Source: DASQZT01 sp963728965 (GTDB taxonomy: Bacteria; Acidobacteriota; Terriglobia; Bryobacterales; Bryobacteraceae). Taken from it: a stretch of 64,000 nucleotides of DNA. This document shows, piece by piece, positions 16,325 to 23,977 of this stretch (position 1 is its first letter; each line of letters starts with the position of its first letter). The translations under genes were made by a program, and so were the position numbers. The stretch covers positions 1-64,000 of the forward strand of contig CAVSMH010000005.1 in assembly GCA_963728965.1 (NCBI GenBank). The letters are read 5' to 3'. The notes beneath the pieces were generated by a model. The model did not search any database, was not told where the DNA came from, and saw nothing but the letters and a program-made list of their open reading frames with translations.

Positions 16325-17267
16325 AGGGATCAGAGTCGCTGGTGGCGGAGCGCGCCCGGATGGATCCCGCTGGCGCTGGCCGGAGTGGCTGCGCCAGTGC
16401 CTGCTGGTGCTGCTCAGCTTCTCCGCGGCCGGCCAGAGCCCGTTCACCTGGAACGACCTGCCGGATGGGAGACTGGAACTCCGCGAAGCCGGCAATCCCG
16501 TCCTCATCTACAACTATGCGCCCCAACTCGCCAAAGGGGCGCCCGAGAACCGGCGACGCTGCTGCTACATCTTTCCGTTGTACACGCCGGCTGGCGTCTC
16601 GATGCTCGACGACTTTCCCGCCGACCATCCGCACCATCGCGGGCTCTTCTGGGCCTGGCCCGTGGTCGAGACCGGCGGCACAGTGTACGACGAGTGGATG
16701 AACATGACGGCGCGCGAGCGCACCGAGGGCAAGCCGCAGGTAAGCGCCTCGAACCAGCCCACACTCGAGGCGGTCAACATCTGGGAGGCCGGCGGACGCG
16801 ACATCGTCCGCGAGCGACTCCGCATTGTCGCCTTCCCCACGCGGGGCAATTCGCGGGAAGGCGCTTCGCGCAGCCTGGAAGTGACGGTGACCCTGGCGGC
16901 GCTCAACGCGCCTGTCACGCTGCGCGGTTCGCGCGAGCAGGGGAAAAGCTACGGAGGTTTCAGCGCGCGCTTCGCGCCGCGTGAAGATACCGTCCTCCGC
17001 GCCGATGGGGAGACGCTGGCGAAGGACGAAGACCTGACACCGCGGCATTGGGCCGAGCTCGAAGCGACGTACGGCGGCAAGCGGGTTGCGCTGCGGATCA
17101 CACCCGACCCGCAGGATCCCGGCGCGCCGTACCAGTGGTGCCTCCGCAAGTACGGCTTCGTGGGCGCCTCGTTTCCCGGGCGCACCGCCACCTCCGATGG
17201 CTTCACCCTGGAACCGTTGAAACCGATCACACTGAAGTACCGGATCACGGTAAAGGACATCAGGTAA
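16308..17267 (+). CDS. DUF6807 (PmoA-annotated) family exported protein
   Basis: About 319 aa. A hydrophobic segment (CLLVLLSFSAAGQS) shortly after a basic start marks a signal peptide. The diagnostic stretch DFPADHPHHRGLFWAW contains the clustered histidines of the DUF6807 family, often mislabelled methane oxygenase PmoA but found beside Gfo/Idh enzymes and glycosidases in soil bacteria; its biochemical role is unsettled. GTG 16308 has GGAAAGG 6 bp before it and is preferred; ATG 16290 is an alternative. It overlaps the preceding gene and is followed after 6 bp by the GH3 gene, so it is part of the same operon. Confidence 0.8.
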   Translation: MRRLNRGIRVAGGGARPDGSRWRWPEWLRQCLLVLLSFSAAGQSPFTWNDLPDGRLELREAGNPVLIYNYAPQLAKGAPENRRRCCYIFPLYTPAGVSMLDDFPADHPHHRGLFWAWPVVETGGTVYDEWMNMTARERTEGKPQVSASNQPTLEAVNIWEAGGRDIVRERLRIVAFPTRGNSREGASRSLEVTVTLAALNAPVTLRGSREQGKSYGGFSARFAPREDTVLRADGETLAKDEDLTPRHWAELEATYGGKRVALRITPDPQDPGAPYQWCLRKYGFVGASFPGRTATSDGFTLEPLKPITLKYRITVKDIR

Positions 17268-17273
17268 TCCGAC

Positions 17274-20006
17274 GTGGACACTCGCAAATTCGCTCTCCGA
17301 TGCGTACCAGGGGCCGTCCTGGTGGCTCTGTTCAGCGTCTCGCCGGCACAGCAGACGCCGCCCTACCGCGATCTGTCGGCGCCTTTTGAAAAACGGGCCG
17401 ACGACCTGCTTTCGCGCATGACGCTCGAAGAGAAGGTGTCGCAGCTCACCAGCGACTCGCCCGCCGTGGAGCGGCTCGGCATTCCCGCGTATAACTGGTG
17501 GAACGAGTGTCTCCATGGCGTGGCGCGCGCCGGGCGCGCCACAGTGTTCCCCGAGGCGATCGGATTGGCCGCTACCTGGGACAAAGATCTGATCTTTCGC
17601 GTGGCCACCGCGATTTCCGACGAGGCCCGGGCCAAGCACCACGAATTCGTGCGCCGCGGCAAACGCTACATCTATGAGGGCCTCACCTTCTGGACGCCCA
17701 ACATCAACCTGTTCCGCGATCCGCGCTGGGGGCGCGGCATGGAGACTTACGGCGAGGACCCGTACCTGACTGGACGGATCGCGGTGGCGTTCATCAAAGG
17801 CTTACAGGGCGACGATCCCAAGTATCTCAAGGCCATTGCCACGGCGAAGCACTACGCCGTGCACAGCGGCCCGGAGTCGTCGCGACATACGTTCGATGCC
17901 GTCATCGACGACCGCGATCTCTTTGAGACCTACCTGCCGCAATTCGACGCGGCGGTGCGCGAGGGCGGCGCCCGCTCGGTAATGTGCGCCTACAATCGCG
18001 TGGATGGCGACCCGGCCTGCGCCAGCCCGCGGCTCGAAGGCGACATCCTGCGCAAACAGTGGGGCTTTACCGGGTACATCGTTTCCGATTGCGGCGCCAT
18101 CGGCGATATCTATTTGCATCACAAGACCGCTCCCGACGCGGCGCACGGAGTGGCCAGCGCCATTCGGGCCGGCACCGACCTCAACTGCGGCGTCGAATAC
18201 ACACATGCGCTGGCCGCCGTCAAGGCCGGCCTTCTGAAGGAATCGGAAGTGGATACGGCCGTGCGGCGGCTGCTGCTGGCGCGCTTTCAGCTCGGCATGT
18301 TCGATCCGCCCGAAACGGTGAAGTACGCGCAGATCCCTTACTCCGTGAACGACAGCGCTGCGCACCGCCGGCTCGCGCTCGAAACCGCGCGCGAATCGGT
18401 AGTCCTGCTGAAGAACGAAAACCACACCCTGCCGTTGAGTAAATCGCTGAAGACCGTCGCGGTGATCGGACCCAATGCGGATGACGCCGAAGTGCTCCTC
18501 GGCAACTACAACGGCGAGCCGACGGAGCCGATCACCCCTCTGGCCGGAATCCGCCGCAAACTGGGCAAGAGCACGCGCGTGTTATATGCCCGCGGCAGCG
18601 ACCTGGCGGCGAACATGCCGACGTGGGAAACCATTCCTGCCTCGGCGTTGTCCACGGCGAGCGGCCCCGTCGGCCGCCGGGGCCTCACCGGCGAATACTA
18701 CGCGACCGCCAATTTCGATGGCCAACGGCACCGCCCCGCCGAACTCACCTACCCGGGCTCGGGAGAAATGGCCGGCTCGATTCCGCGCGGTCCCAAGCCG
18801 CTGTTCACGCGCGTCGATCCGCAGGTGGAATTCCGCTGGTGGGACGGCGCTCCCCGGCAGGGCATGGACGACGATGATTTCGGCGTGCGCTGGACCGGTT
18901 ACGTGGAAGCCCCCATTTCCGGTCAGTACCAGCTCGGTGCCATCGGCATGAATGCGTTCGAACTGTATTTTGACGGGAAGAAACTCACCGATCTCAACAA
19001 CATTCACGAGCGCAACTACCGCTACGCCGCGGTGAGTCTTGTGGCCGGCAAGCGCTACCCCATTCGGCTCGACTACCACGAGTTCGTTGGCGATGCAGAT
19101 ATCCGGCTGGTGTGGTCGCGCCCCGGAGGTACCAACGATCGCGAGGCCCTCGCCGCGGCGCGCCAAGCCGATGCCGTTGTGCTGGTGATGGGCCTCTCGC
19201 CACGGCTGGAAGGAGAGGAAATGAGCGTCCCGGTGGACGGGTTTCAGGGCGGCGACCGCGTGCAGATCGGCATTCCCAAAGTGCAGGAACAGCTCATGCA
19301 GAAAGTGGTGGCGTTGGGTAAGCCGGTGGTGCTGGTGCTGCTCAACGGGAGTGCGCTGGCGGTGACGCAGGCCCGCGACCATGTGCCCGCAATCGTCGAA
19401 CTCTGGTATCCGGGACAGGCGGGCGGCGATGCGCTGGCGGACGTGCTCTTCGGCGACTACAATCCGGCTGGACGGCTCCCGGTGACCTTTTATCAGTCCG
19501 TAGACCAGTTGCCGCCGTTCACCGACTACCGCATGAACAACCGCACCTATCGCTTCTTCCAGGGCGAGCCGCTGTTCCCCTTCGGCTATGGCTTGAGCTA
19601 CACTACCTTTGCATACCGCAATCTGCGGCTTCCCGGTCAGGTCAGAGCCGGAGATGCTGTCAAGGTCACAGTGGAAGTGGAGAACACCGGAAAGATCTCG
19701 GGCGAGGAAGTGGTGCAGCTCTACGTGCATACGGCCAATGCTTCGGGGCCGGCGCCGATCCGCTCGCTCGCCGGCTTCGAACGCATCTTCCTGCGCCCCC
19801 AGGAAAGCCGGACCGTGACCTTTGAGCTTGCCGCGCGCCAGTGGTCGCACGCCGGGGCCGCGGGCCGCGCGATCGTGGATCCAGGCACGCTGGAGATTTC
19901 TGTGGGCGGGAAGCAACCGGGTTTCCGCGGCTCCTTGGACGCGGCCACTACCGGGGTGGCCCAGGGCGTGGTTCGAATCACCGGCCCAGCCAGGGAGATC
20001 GAGTAG
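17274..20006 (+). CDS. GH3 beta-glycosidase with PA14 domain, exported
   Basis: A 910-aa enzyme with a signal peptide (GAVLVALFSVSPAQQ). The catalytic barrel contains RWGRGMETYGEDP and KHYAVHSGPESSRH, and the nucleophile is Asp272 in YIVSDCGAIGD; the second domain is split by a full PA14 module of about 140 residues (from GLTGEYYATANFDGQRHR to RLVWSRPGG), a carbohydrate-binding insert; a fibronectin-III-like domain ends the protein. Expected action is removal of terminal xylose or glucose from plant oligosaccharides. GTG start 6 bp after the DUF6807 gene, and ROK regulator 6 bp downstream: same transcript. Confidence 0.94.
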   Translation: MDTRKFALRCVPGAVLVALFSVSPAQQTPPYRDLSAPFEKRADDLLSRMTLEEKVSQLTSDSPAVERLGIPAYNWWNECLHGVARAGRATVFPEAIGLAATWDKDLIFRVATAISDEARAKHHEFVRRGKRYIYEGLTFWTPNINLFRDPRWGRGMETYGEDPYLTGRIAVAFIKGLQGDDPKYLKAIATAKHYAVHSGPESSRHTFDAVIDDRDLFETYLPQFDAAVREGGARSVMCAYNRVDGDPACASPRLEGDILRKQWGFTGYIVSDCGAIGDIYLHHKTAPDAAHGVASAIRAGTDLNCGVEYTHALAAVKAGLLKESEVDTAVRRLLLARFQLGMFDPPETVKYAQIPYSVNDSAAHRRLALETARESVVLLKNENHTLPLSKSLKTVAVIGPNADDAEVLLGNYNGEPTEPITPLAGIRRKLGKSTRVLYARGSDLAANMPTWETIPASALSTASGPVGRRGLTGEYYATANFDGQRHRPAELTYPGSGEMAGSIPRGPKPLFTRVDPQVEFRWWDGAPRQGMDDDDFGVRWTGYVEAPISGQYQLGAIGMNAFELYFDGKKLTDLNNIHERNYRYAAVSLVAGKRYPIRLDYHEFVGDADIRLVWSRPGGTNDREALAAARQADAVVLVMGLSPRLEGEEMSVPVDGFQGGDRVQIGIPKVQEQLMQKVVALGKPVVLVLLNGSALAVTQARDHVPAIVELWYPGQAGGDALADVLFGDYNPAGRLPVTFYQSVDQLPPFTDYRMNNRTYRFFQGEPLFPFGYGLSYTTFAYRNLRLPGQVRAGDAVKVTVEVENTGKISGEEVVQLYVHTANASGPAPIRSLAGFERIFLRPQESRTVTFELAARQWSHAGAAGRAIVDPGTLEISVGGKQPGFRGSLDAATTGVAQGVVRITGPAREIE

Positions 20007-20012
20007 GCGCGT

Positions 20013-21179
20013 ATGCAGGTGATCGCGGGGCAGCGGACACAAGGGGCGTCGAGCGAAGTGGTGCGCGACATCAATCGCCGCCTCGTACTCAACCTGATTC
20101 GCACCCGTCACCCGATCTCCCGCGCTGACCTGGCGCGTGTTTCCGGGCTCCAGCGCAGCACCATTTCTTTGATCGTGGAACAATTAATCGCCGAGCATTG
20201 GGTGCTGGAGGGGCCCACCGGCCGGCTGCCGCGCGGACGGCGGCCCACCTTCCTGCGTCTGAACGACGACCGCGTAATCATCGGGGTGGATATTCGCCCC
20301 AGCCAGATTACTGTGGCCCTGGCTGATGCCAATGGGAAGTTCATCTCGCAGGAGGTGATGCTCACGCCGCCCGATCCAAAGGTCGCGATCGAAGGCCTGA
20401 TCGCTTCCATCGGGCGGATCATCCTGAATTGCCGCAAAAAAAAGATCGAGGGTATTGGCATCAGCCTGCCGGGCCGTTACAATCCCGGCCACGACCGGCT
20501 GGTATTTGCGCCCAATCTCAAATGGGGCCAGGTGGATCTGCGGACGCCGATCACCAAGGCCACCGGCGTTGAGGTCGAATTGGAAAATGCCGCGAATGCC
20601 TGCGTTTTGGCCGCGGTGTGGTTCGACCGCATGGAAGAGTGCCGCAACATCGTGGTGGTCACGGTTTCGGAAGGAATCGGTACCGGGGTGCTGGCCAACG
20701 GCCAATTAATTCGAGGCCTGAACGGAATGGCCGGCGAGTTCGGACATGTGCCGCTCGACCCCAAGGGGCCGGCCTGCGGCTGCGGGGGTCGCGGCTGTTG
20801 GGAGGTGTTCGCGTCCAATCGCGCCGCGGTGCGGTACTATCTCGAATCGGGCAGAGATGCCGGCGGCCTGAGCTTTCCCGACCTGCTTAGCCGCGCCGAT
20901 CAGGGCGACACTCGGGCTGCCAAGGCGCTCGAGACCATGGCGCACTATCTCGGCACCGGTATGCGCATGATCGTCGCCGGCCTGGCGCCCGAGCGCATCA
21001 TCGTGGTGGGCGATCTCACCCGCTCCTGGCACCGATTCGGAGGCATCATCGAAGCCGAAGTGCAGGACCAGGTGCTGCCGGGCGGATGTGCGCCCCGCCT
21101 GGTTCCCGCCTACGAAGACGGCATGGCGCGCCTGCGCGGTACCGTGGCGCTGGTGTTGCAAAAGCACTTCAGCGTATAG
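20013..21179 (+). CDS. ROK family transcriptional regulator (NagC/XylR type)
   Basis: 388 aa. A winged HTH at residues 18-60 (ISRADLARVSGLQRSTISLI) precedes a sugar-kinase-like ROK domain with a GIGTGVL glycine loop, GMAGEFGHVPLD and the zinc-binding CGCGGRGCWE. ROK repressors release DNA when they bind a sugar or sugar phosphate. As last gene of the 13968-21179 operon, 6 bp after the GH3 gene, it most likely senses a breakdown product and controls this operon; the inverted repeat at 13854/13929 is a possible operator. Full length, no defects seen. Confidence 0.92.
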   Translation: MQVIAGQRTQGASSEVVRDINRRLVLNLIRTRHPISRADLARVSGLQRSTISLIVEQLIAEHWVLEGPTGRLPRGRRPTFLRLNDDRVIIGVDIRPSQITVALADANGKFISQEVMLTPPDPKVAIEGLIASIGRIILNCRKKKIEGIGISLPGRYNPGHDRLVFAPNLKWGQVDLRTPITKATGVEVELENAANACVLAAVWFDRMEECRNIVVVTVSEGIGTGVLANGQLIRGLNGMAGEFGHVPLDPKGPACGCGGRGCWEVFASNRAAVRYYLESGRDAGGLSFPDLLSRADQGDTRAAKALETMAHYLGTGMRMIVAGLAPERIIVVGDLTRSWHRFGGIIEAEVQDQVLPGGCAPRLVPAYEDGMARLRGTVALVLQKHFSV

Positions 21180-21276
21180 GGCGGCCTCCACCGCTTTGGG
21201 CGCCGATCACGAACGGCCGAAGAATTCCGGAAGTTTTTCCAGCGATAATCGTCCAAGGAAATTGAGCGATTCGAAA

Positions 21277-21638
21277 ATGGTGCTGGAAGAGTCAGATCGG
21301 GGCTCATCGAGGCCTGCTGCCGCGGCGAGCGCGAGGCGTTTCGCACGCTCTTCGAAGCGCATCGTGCCCGCGTCTACTCCATCGCGCTGCGCTTTTCGGG
21401 CGACGCGGCCACCGCCATGGATATCGCGCAAGACACCTTTCTCAAGCTCTTCTCTTCCATCCGCGATTTCCGCGGTGACGCCCGGCTGCGCTATACCGAG
21501 GGCCTGTCCTACGACGAGATCGCTCAAGCCATAGGTTGTTCGCCAGGCACCGTGGCTTCGCGGCTGAACCGGGCGCACAAGATGCTGGAGCGGCGGCTGG
21601 CGCACCTGGCAAACCAAAAGGGAGTTGGCCATGCCTGA
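21277..21638 (+). pseudogene. decayed ECF sigma factor gene
   Basis: Translating 21303-21489 gives a clear sigma region 2 (AFRTLFEAHRARVYSIALRF, then AMDIAQDTFLKLF), and 21490-21638 gives region 4 (YDEIAQAIGCSPGTVASRLN). The two are joined directly as DARL-RYTEGL, so the roughly 60 residues linking them in normal ECF factors (about 180 aa) are missing. In addition the likely ATG at 21277 (MVLEESD) is one base out of frame with the rest; the shift lies near 21297-21302. An anti-sigma-like gene overlaps its end by 8 bp, the usual order for such pairs. Confidence 0.8.
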
Positions 21639-22200
21639 TTGGCTCGAAATCGAGTTGGCGGAGGCGCTGCGGCCCGCGGAGGCTCCGCCGGAATTGTGGG
21701 ACCGCGTGTGGGCCCCCCGCTGGCAACCGCGGCCGGGGTCCAGCGTCTGGACCGTTTGGCCTGTGGCCGCGGCCATCGCCCTGGCGGTCCTGGCGGGCGC
21801 GGCTTGGTTCGCATCAGGGAAGGAAGTTCCCGCCGATCTGCGGCTGCTGGCTGTGGCGCAGCTTCGCGATACGACGCCGCTCGACTTTCGCTCCAGCGAT
21901 CCGGCCGAGGTGAGCCGCTGGCTGCACCGGCACACCGGGGCGGATGTGCGGTTGCCGGCAGCGGGCGCGGCGCGCGTGTTGGGGACGCGGCTGGTCCGCA
22001 TGGGAAGCACCGCAATTGGCGCCGTCGTGTACCGCGTCGGCGATCGCGAGGCGACCCTGCTGGTAGCCAAGGGCGGCCGTGCCGCCGATACGCCCCACGG
22101 GCGATTTTCCTGGCAGGCGCGCGGCGTGAGCTTCGCGCTGGCGTGCTCCGATGAGGGGCATCCGGAAGCCGCCTGCCTGCTCTGCCACGCCAAGTTGTGA
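21631..22200 (+). CDS. anti-sigma-factor-like single-pass membrane protein
   Basis: 189 aa. The first 40 residues are acidic and cytoplasmic (PDWLEIELAEALRPAEAPPE), followed by one transmembrane helix (VWPVAAAIALAVLAGAAWF) and an external domain of about 125 residues. Its ATG overlaps the end of the sigma gene by 8 bp, so it is probably the cognate anti-sigma factor. I do not see the HxxxCxxC zinc motif of the common ZAS domain; instead the C-terminus ends in CLLCHAKL. The gene itself is intact even though its sigma partner is damaged. Confidence 0.6.
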   Translation: MPDWLEIELAEALRPAEAPPELWDRVWAPRWQPRPGSSVWTVWPVAAAIALAVLAGAAWFASGKEVPADLRLLAVAQLRDTTPLDFRSSDPAEVSRWLHRHTGADVRLPAAGAARVLGTRLVRMGSTAIGAVVYRVGDREATLLVAKGGRAADTPHGRFSWQARGVSFALACSDEGHPEAACLLCHAKL

Positions 22201-22239
22201 ACGCCGGCGGCCGGGCTCGCGGCGGCATTCGACTACACC

Positions 22240-22847
22240 ATGGAAAATACCGGATCTGTGTGCCTTCTGCTGGCGTTGTGCCTCTGCACCTAAGCCATCG
22301 CCGCTGCCATTTCCCGCAAACCGATGCTGGCGTTGAGCGCCGAGCGCACGGTCTACGCGGTGTGGGGCTCCATCACCATCGCGTCCGCGATTCTGGTGGA
22401 CGCCTTCCTCACCGACGACTACCGTTTCGCCTAGGTTGCCTCCACCAGCAACCACGCCATGGAGCGGTCCTAAATGGAGCGGTCCTAATAAGTCCGCGGC
22501 GTGGTGCTGTCGGCCACTCAGGCGTTTTTTCTCTTGCTGAACACCATGGTGGCGAACCCCTTCCGCATGCTCGCCGCCGATGTCGGCATCACCCTGCTCC
22601 CCGATGGTCGCCGCGGCGGGAATTCTACAAAGCCAGCCGCCGGCAGATCGGCCGCGTGGATATCCGCCACGGGCTGGCCGACGACCTGTACGTGAACTTC
22701 GCCGGCAGCAATAACGACGACAGCGCCCTGGTGGAGGCGTATCTGGTTCCGCTGGTGAGCTGGCTTTGGATCGCTGCCGGAGTGCTGTTGGCCGGCACGC
22801 TGATCGCTTTGCTTTCGCCGCGTGTACGGGAGGGCGAACCGTTGTAA
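22240..22847 (+). pseudogene. ccmF: ccmF relic (cytochrome c maturation), many stops and deletions
   Basis: Reading one frame from ATG 22240 gives the CcmF N-terminus (ENTGSVCLLLALCLC, then ALSAERTVYAVWGSITIAS and DAFLTDDYRFA) broken by stops at 22291, 22432, 22471, 22486 and 22489. The frame resumes at 22501 with the CcmF-like ATQAFFLLLNTMVANPFRM and then shifts near 22620 into a different frame that ends with the CcmF C-terminus (FYKASRRQIGRVDIRHG, then YLVPLVSWLWIAAGVLL). Intact CcmF has about 650 aa; about 200 codons remain here, so most of the haem-handling core is gone. Confidence 0.8.
22459..22488 (+). repeat. 15-bp tandem duplication inside the ccmF relic
   Basis: ATGGAGCGGTCCTAA occurs twice in direct succession (22459-22473 and 22474-22488). 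It lies within the dead ccmF frame and accounts for two of its stop codons; it marks relaxed selection there. Confidence 0.95.
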
Positions 22848-22879
22848 ACGTTCGCGATTGGCTAAAATGGGATTCCCCG

Positions 22880-23884
22880 ATGTCTCGAAAGCGGGCTCTC
22901 ATCACCGGAATCACCGGCCAGGACGGTTCCTACCTGGCGGAGTTGTTGCTGTCGAAAGGCTACGATGTCCACGGGGTCGTGCGACGGGTGGCGATCGAAG
23001 ATCCCGAGCACCGTCTGAAACGCATCCGTCACCTGCTGGGCAACCTGCGATTGCACGCCGCCGCCCTTGAGAGCTACGCCAGCATGCACGCCGTGGTGGA
23101 GGAAACCCAGCCGGACGAGTGTTACCACCTGGCCGCACAGAGCTTCGTCGCATATTCGTTCGACGACGAATTCTCCACCCTCAACATCAACATCAACGGC
23201 ACCCACTTCCTGCTGTCTTCGGTCCGGCGCCTGGTGCCGAAATGCCGCTTCTACTTCGCGGGTTCGAGCGAGATGTTCGGCGCCGCCGAAGAGAGCCCGC
23301 AAAACGAGACCACGCGTTTCCGCCCGCGTTCCTGCTACGGCATTAGCAAGGTGGCCGGCTACGAGCTCACCCGAAATTACCGCGAGGCATACGGCCTGTT
23401 CGCCTGCAATGGCATCCTGTTCAATCACGAATCGCCGCGCCGCGGTTACGAGTTCGTCACCCGCAAGATCACGGCGGCGGTAGCCAAGATCCTGGCGGGG
23501 AAGGAGACCGAACTGCACCTCGGGAATCTCGGCGCGCGTCGCGACTGGGGCCATTCGCGGGAATACGTGGAGGCCATGTGGCGCATGCTGCAACAGGACC
23601 AGCCCGACGACTACGTGATCGCCACCGGCGAGGGCCACTCGGTGGAAGAGTTTGTCGAGGAAGCCTTCACCACGGCGGGACTCGACTGGCGCAAGCACGT
23701 GGTCATTGATCCTACCCTTTACCGTCCGGCGGAAGTGTACTGCTTGGTGGGCGACGCCGCGAAAGCGCGCCGGGAACTGGGATGGAGCTGCCAGACCACA
23801 TTCCACGACCTGGTTCACGAGATGCTCGCCGCCGATCTGGACGCGCAGAACGTCCACCCGCCGGATGCGGTGAAAGCTCGTTGA
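22880..23884 (+). CDS. gmd: GDP-mannose 4,6-dehydratase
   Basis: 334 aa. Extended short-chain dehydrogenase that converts GDP-mannose to GDP-4-keto-6-deoxymannose, a precursor of fucose/rhamnose-type sugars in surface polysaccharides. The NADP-binding GITGQDGSYLAELL is at the N-terminus, and the catalytic Tyr-Lys pair is in CYGISKVAGYELTRNY; NHESPRRGYEFVTRKI and GNLGARRDWGHSREYVEAMW are hallmark Gmd motifs. ATG 22880 is chosen because the Rossmann motif follows at the usual distance; TAAAAT at 22863-22868 may be the -10. It stands alone: neither fucose synthetase nor glycosyltransferase follows. Confidence 0.95.
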   Translation: MSRKRALITGITGQDGSYLAELLLSKGYDVHGVVRRVAIEDPEHRLKRIRHLLGNLRLHAAALESYASMHAVVEETQPDECYHLAAQSFVAYSFDDEFSTLNININGTHFLLSSVRRLVPKCRFYFAGSSEMFGAAEESPQNETTRFRPRSCYGISKVAGYELTRNYREAYGLFACNGILFNHESPRRGYEFVTRKITAAVAKILAGKETELHLGNLGARRDWGHSREYVEAMWRMLQQDQPDDYVIATGEGHSVEEFVEEAFTTAGLDWRKHVVIDPTLYRPAEVYCLVGDAAKARRELGWSCQTTFHDLVHEMLAADLDAQNVHPPDAVKAR

Positions 23885-23977
23885 GCGAAGGCGCGCGCAG
23901 GCGGCAGGGCGGCGAAAGCATTTTCCCCCGTGGCGCGGTACCGCGCAATGTGCCACTCTATTCGGTCCGGAGACCCA

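Noticed and set aside
22170..22200. CLLCH at the end of the anti-sigma-like protein as a haem c site
   Set aside because: A single CxxCH at the extreme C-terminus of a non-cytochrome domain is weak evidence. The adjacent ccmF relic makes it tempting but does not prove it.
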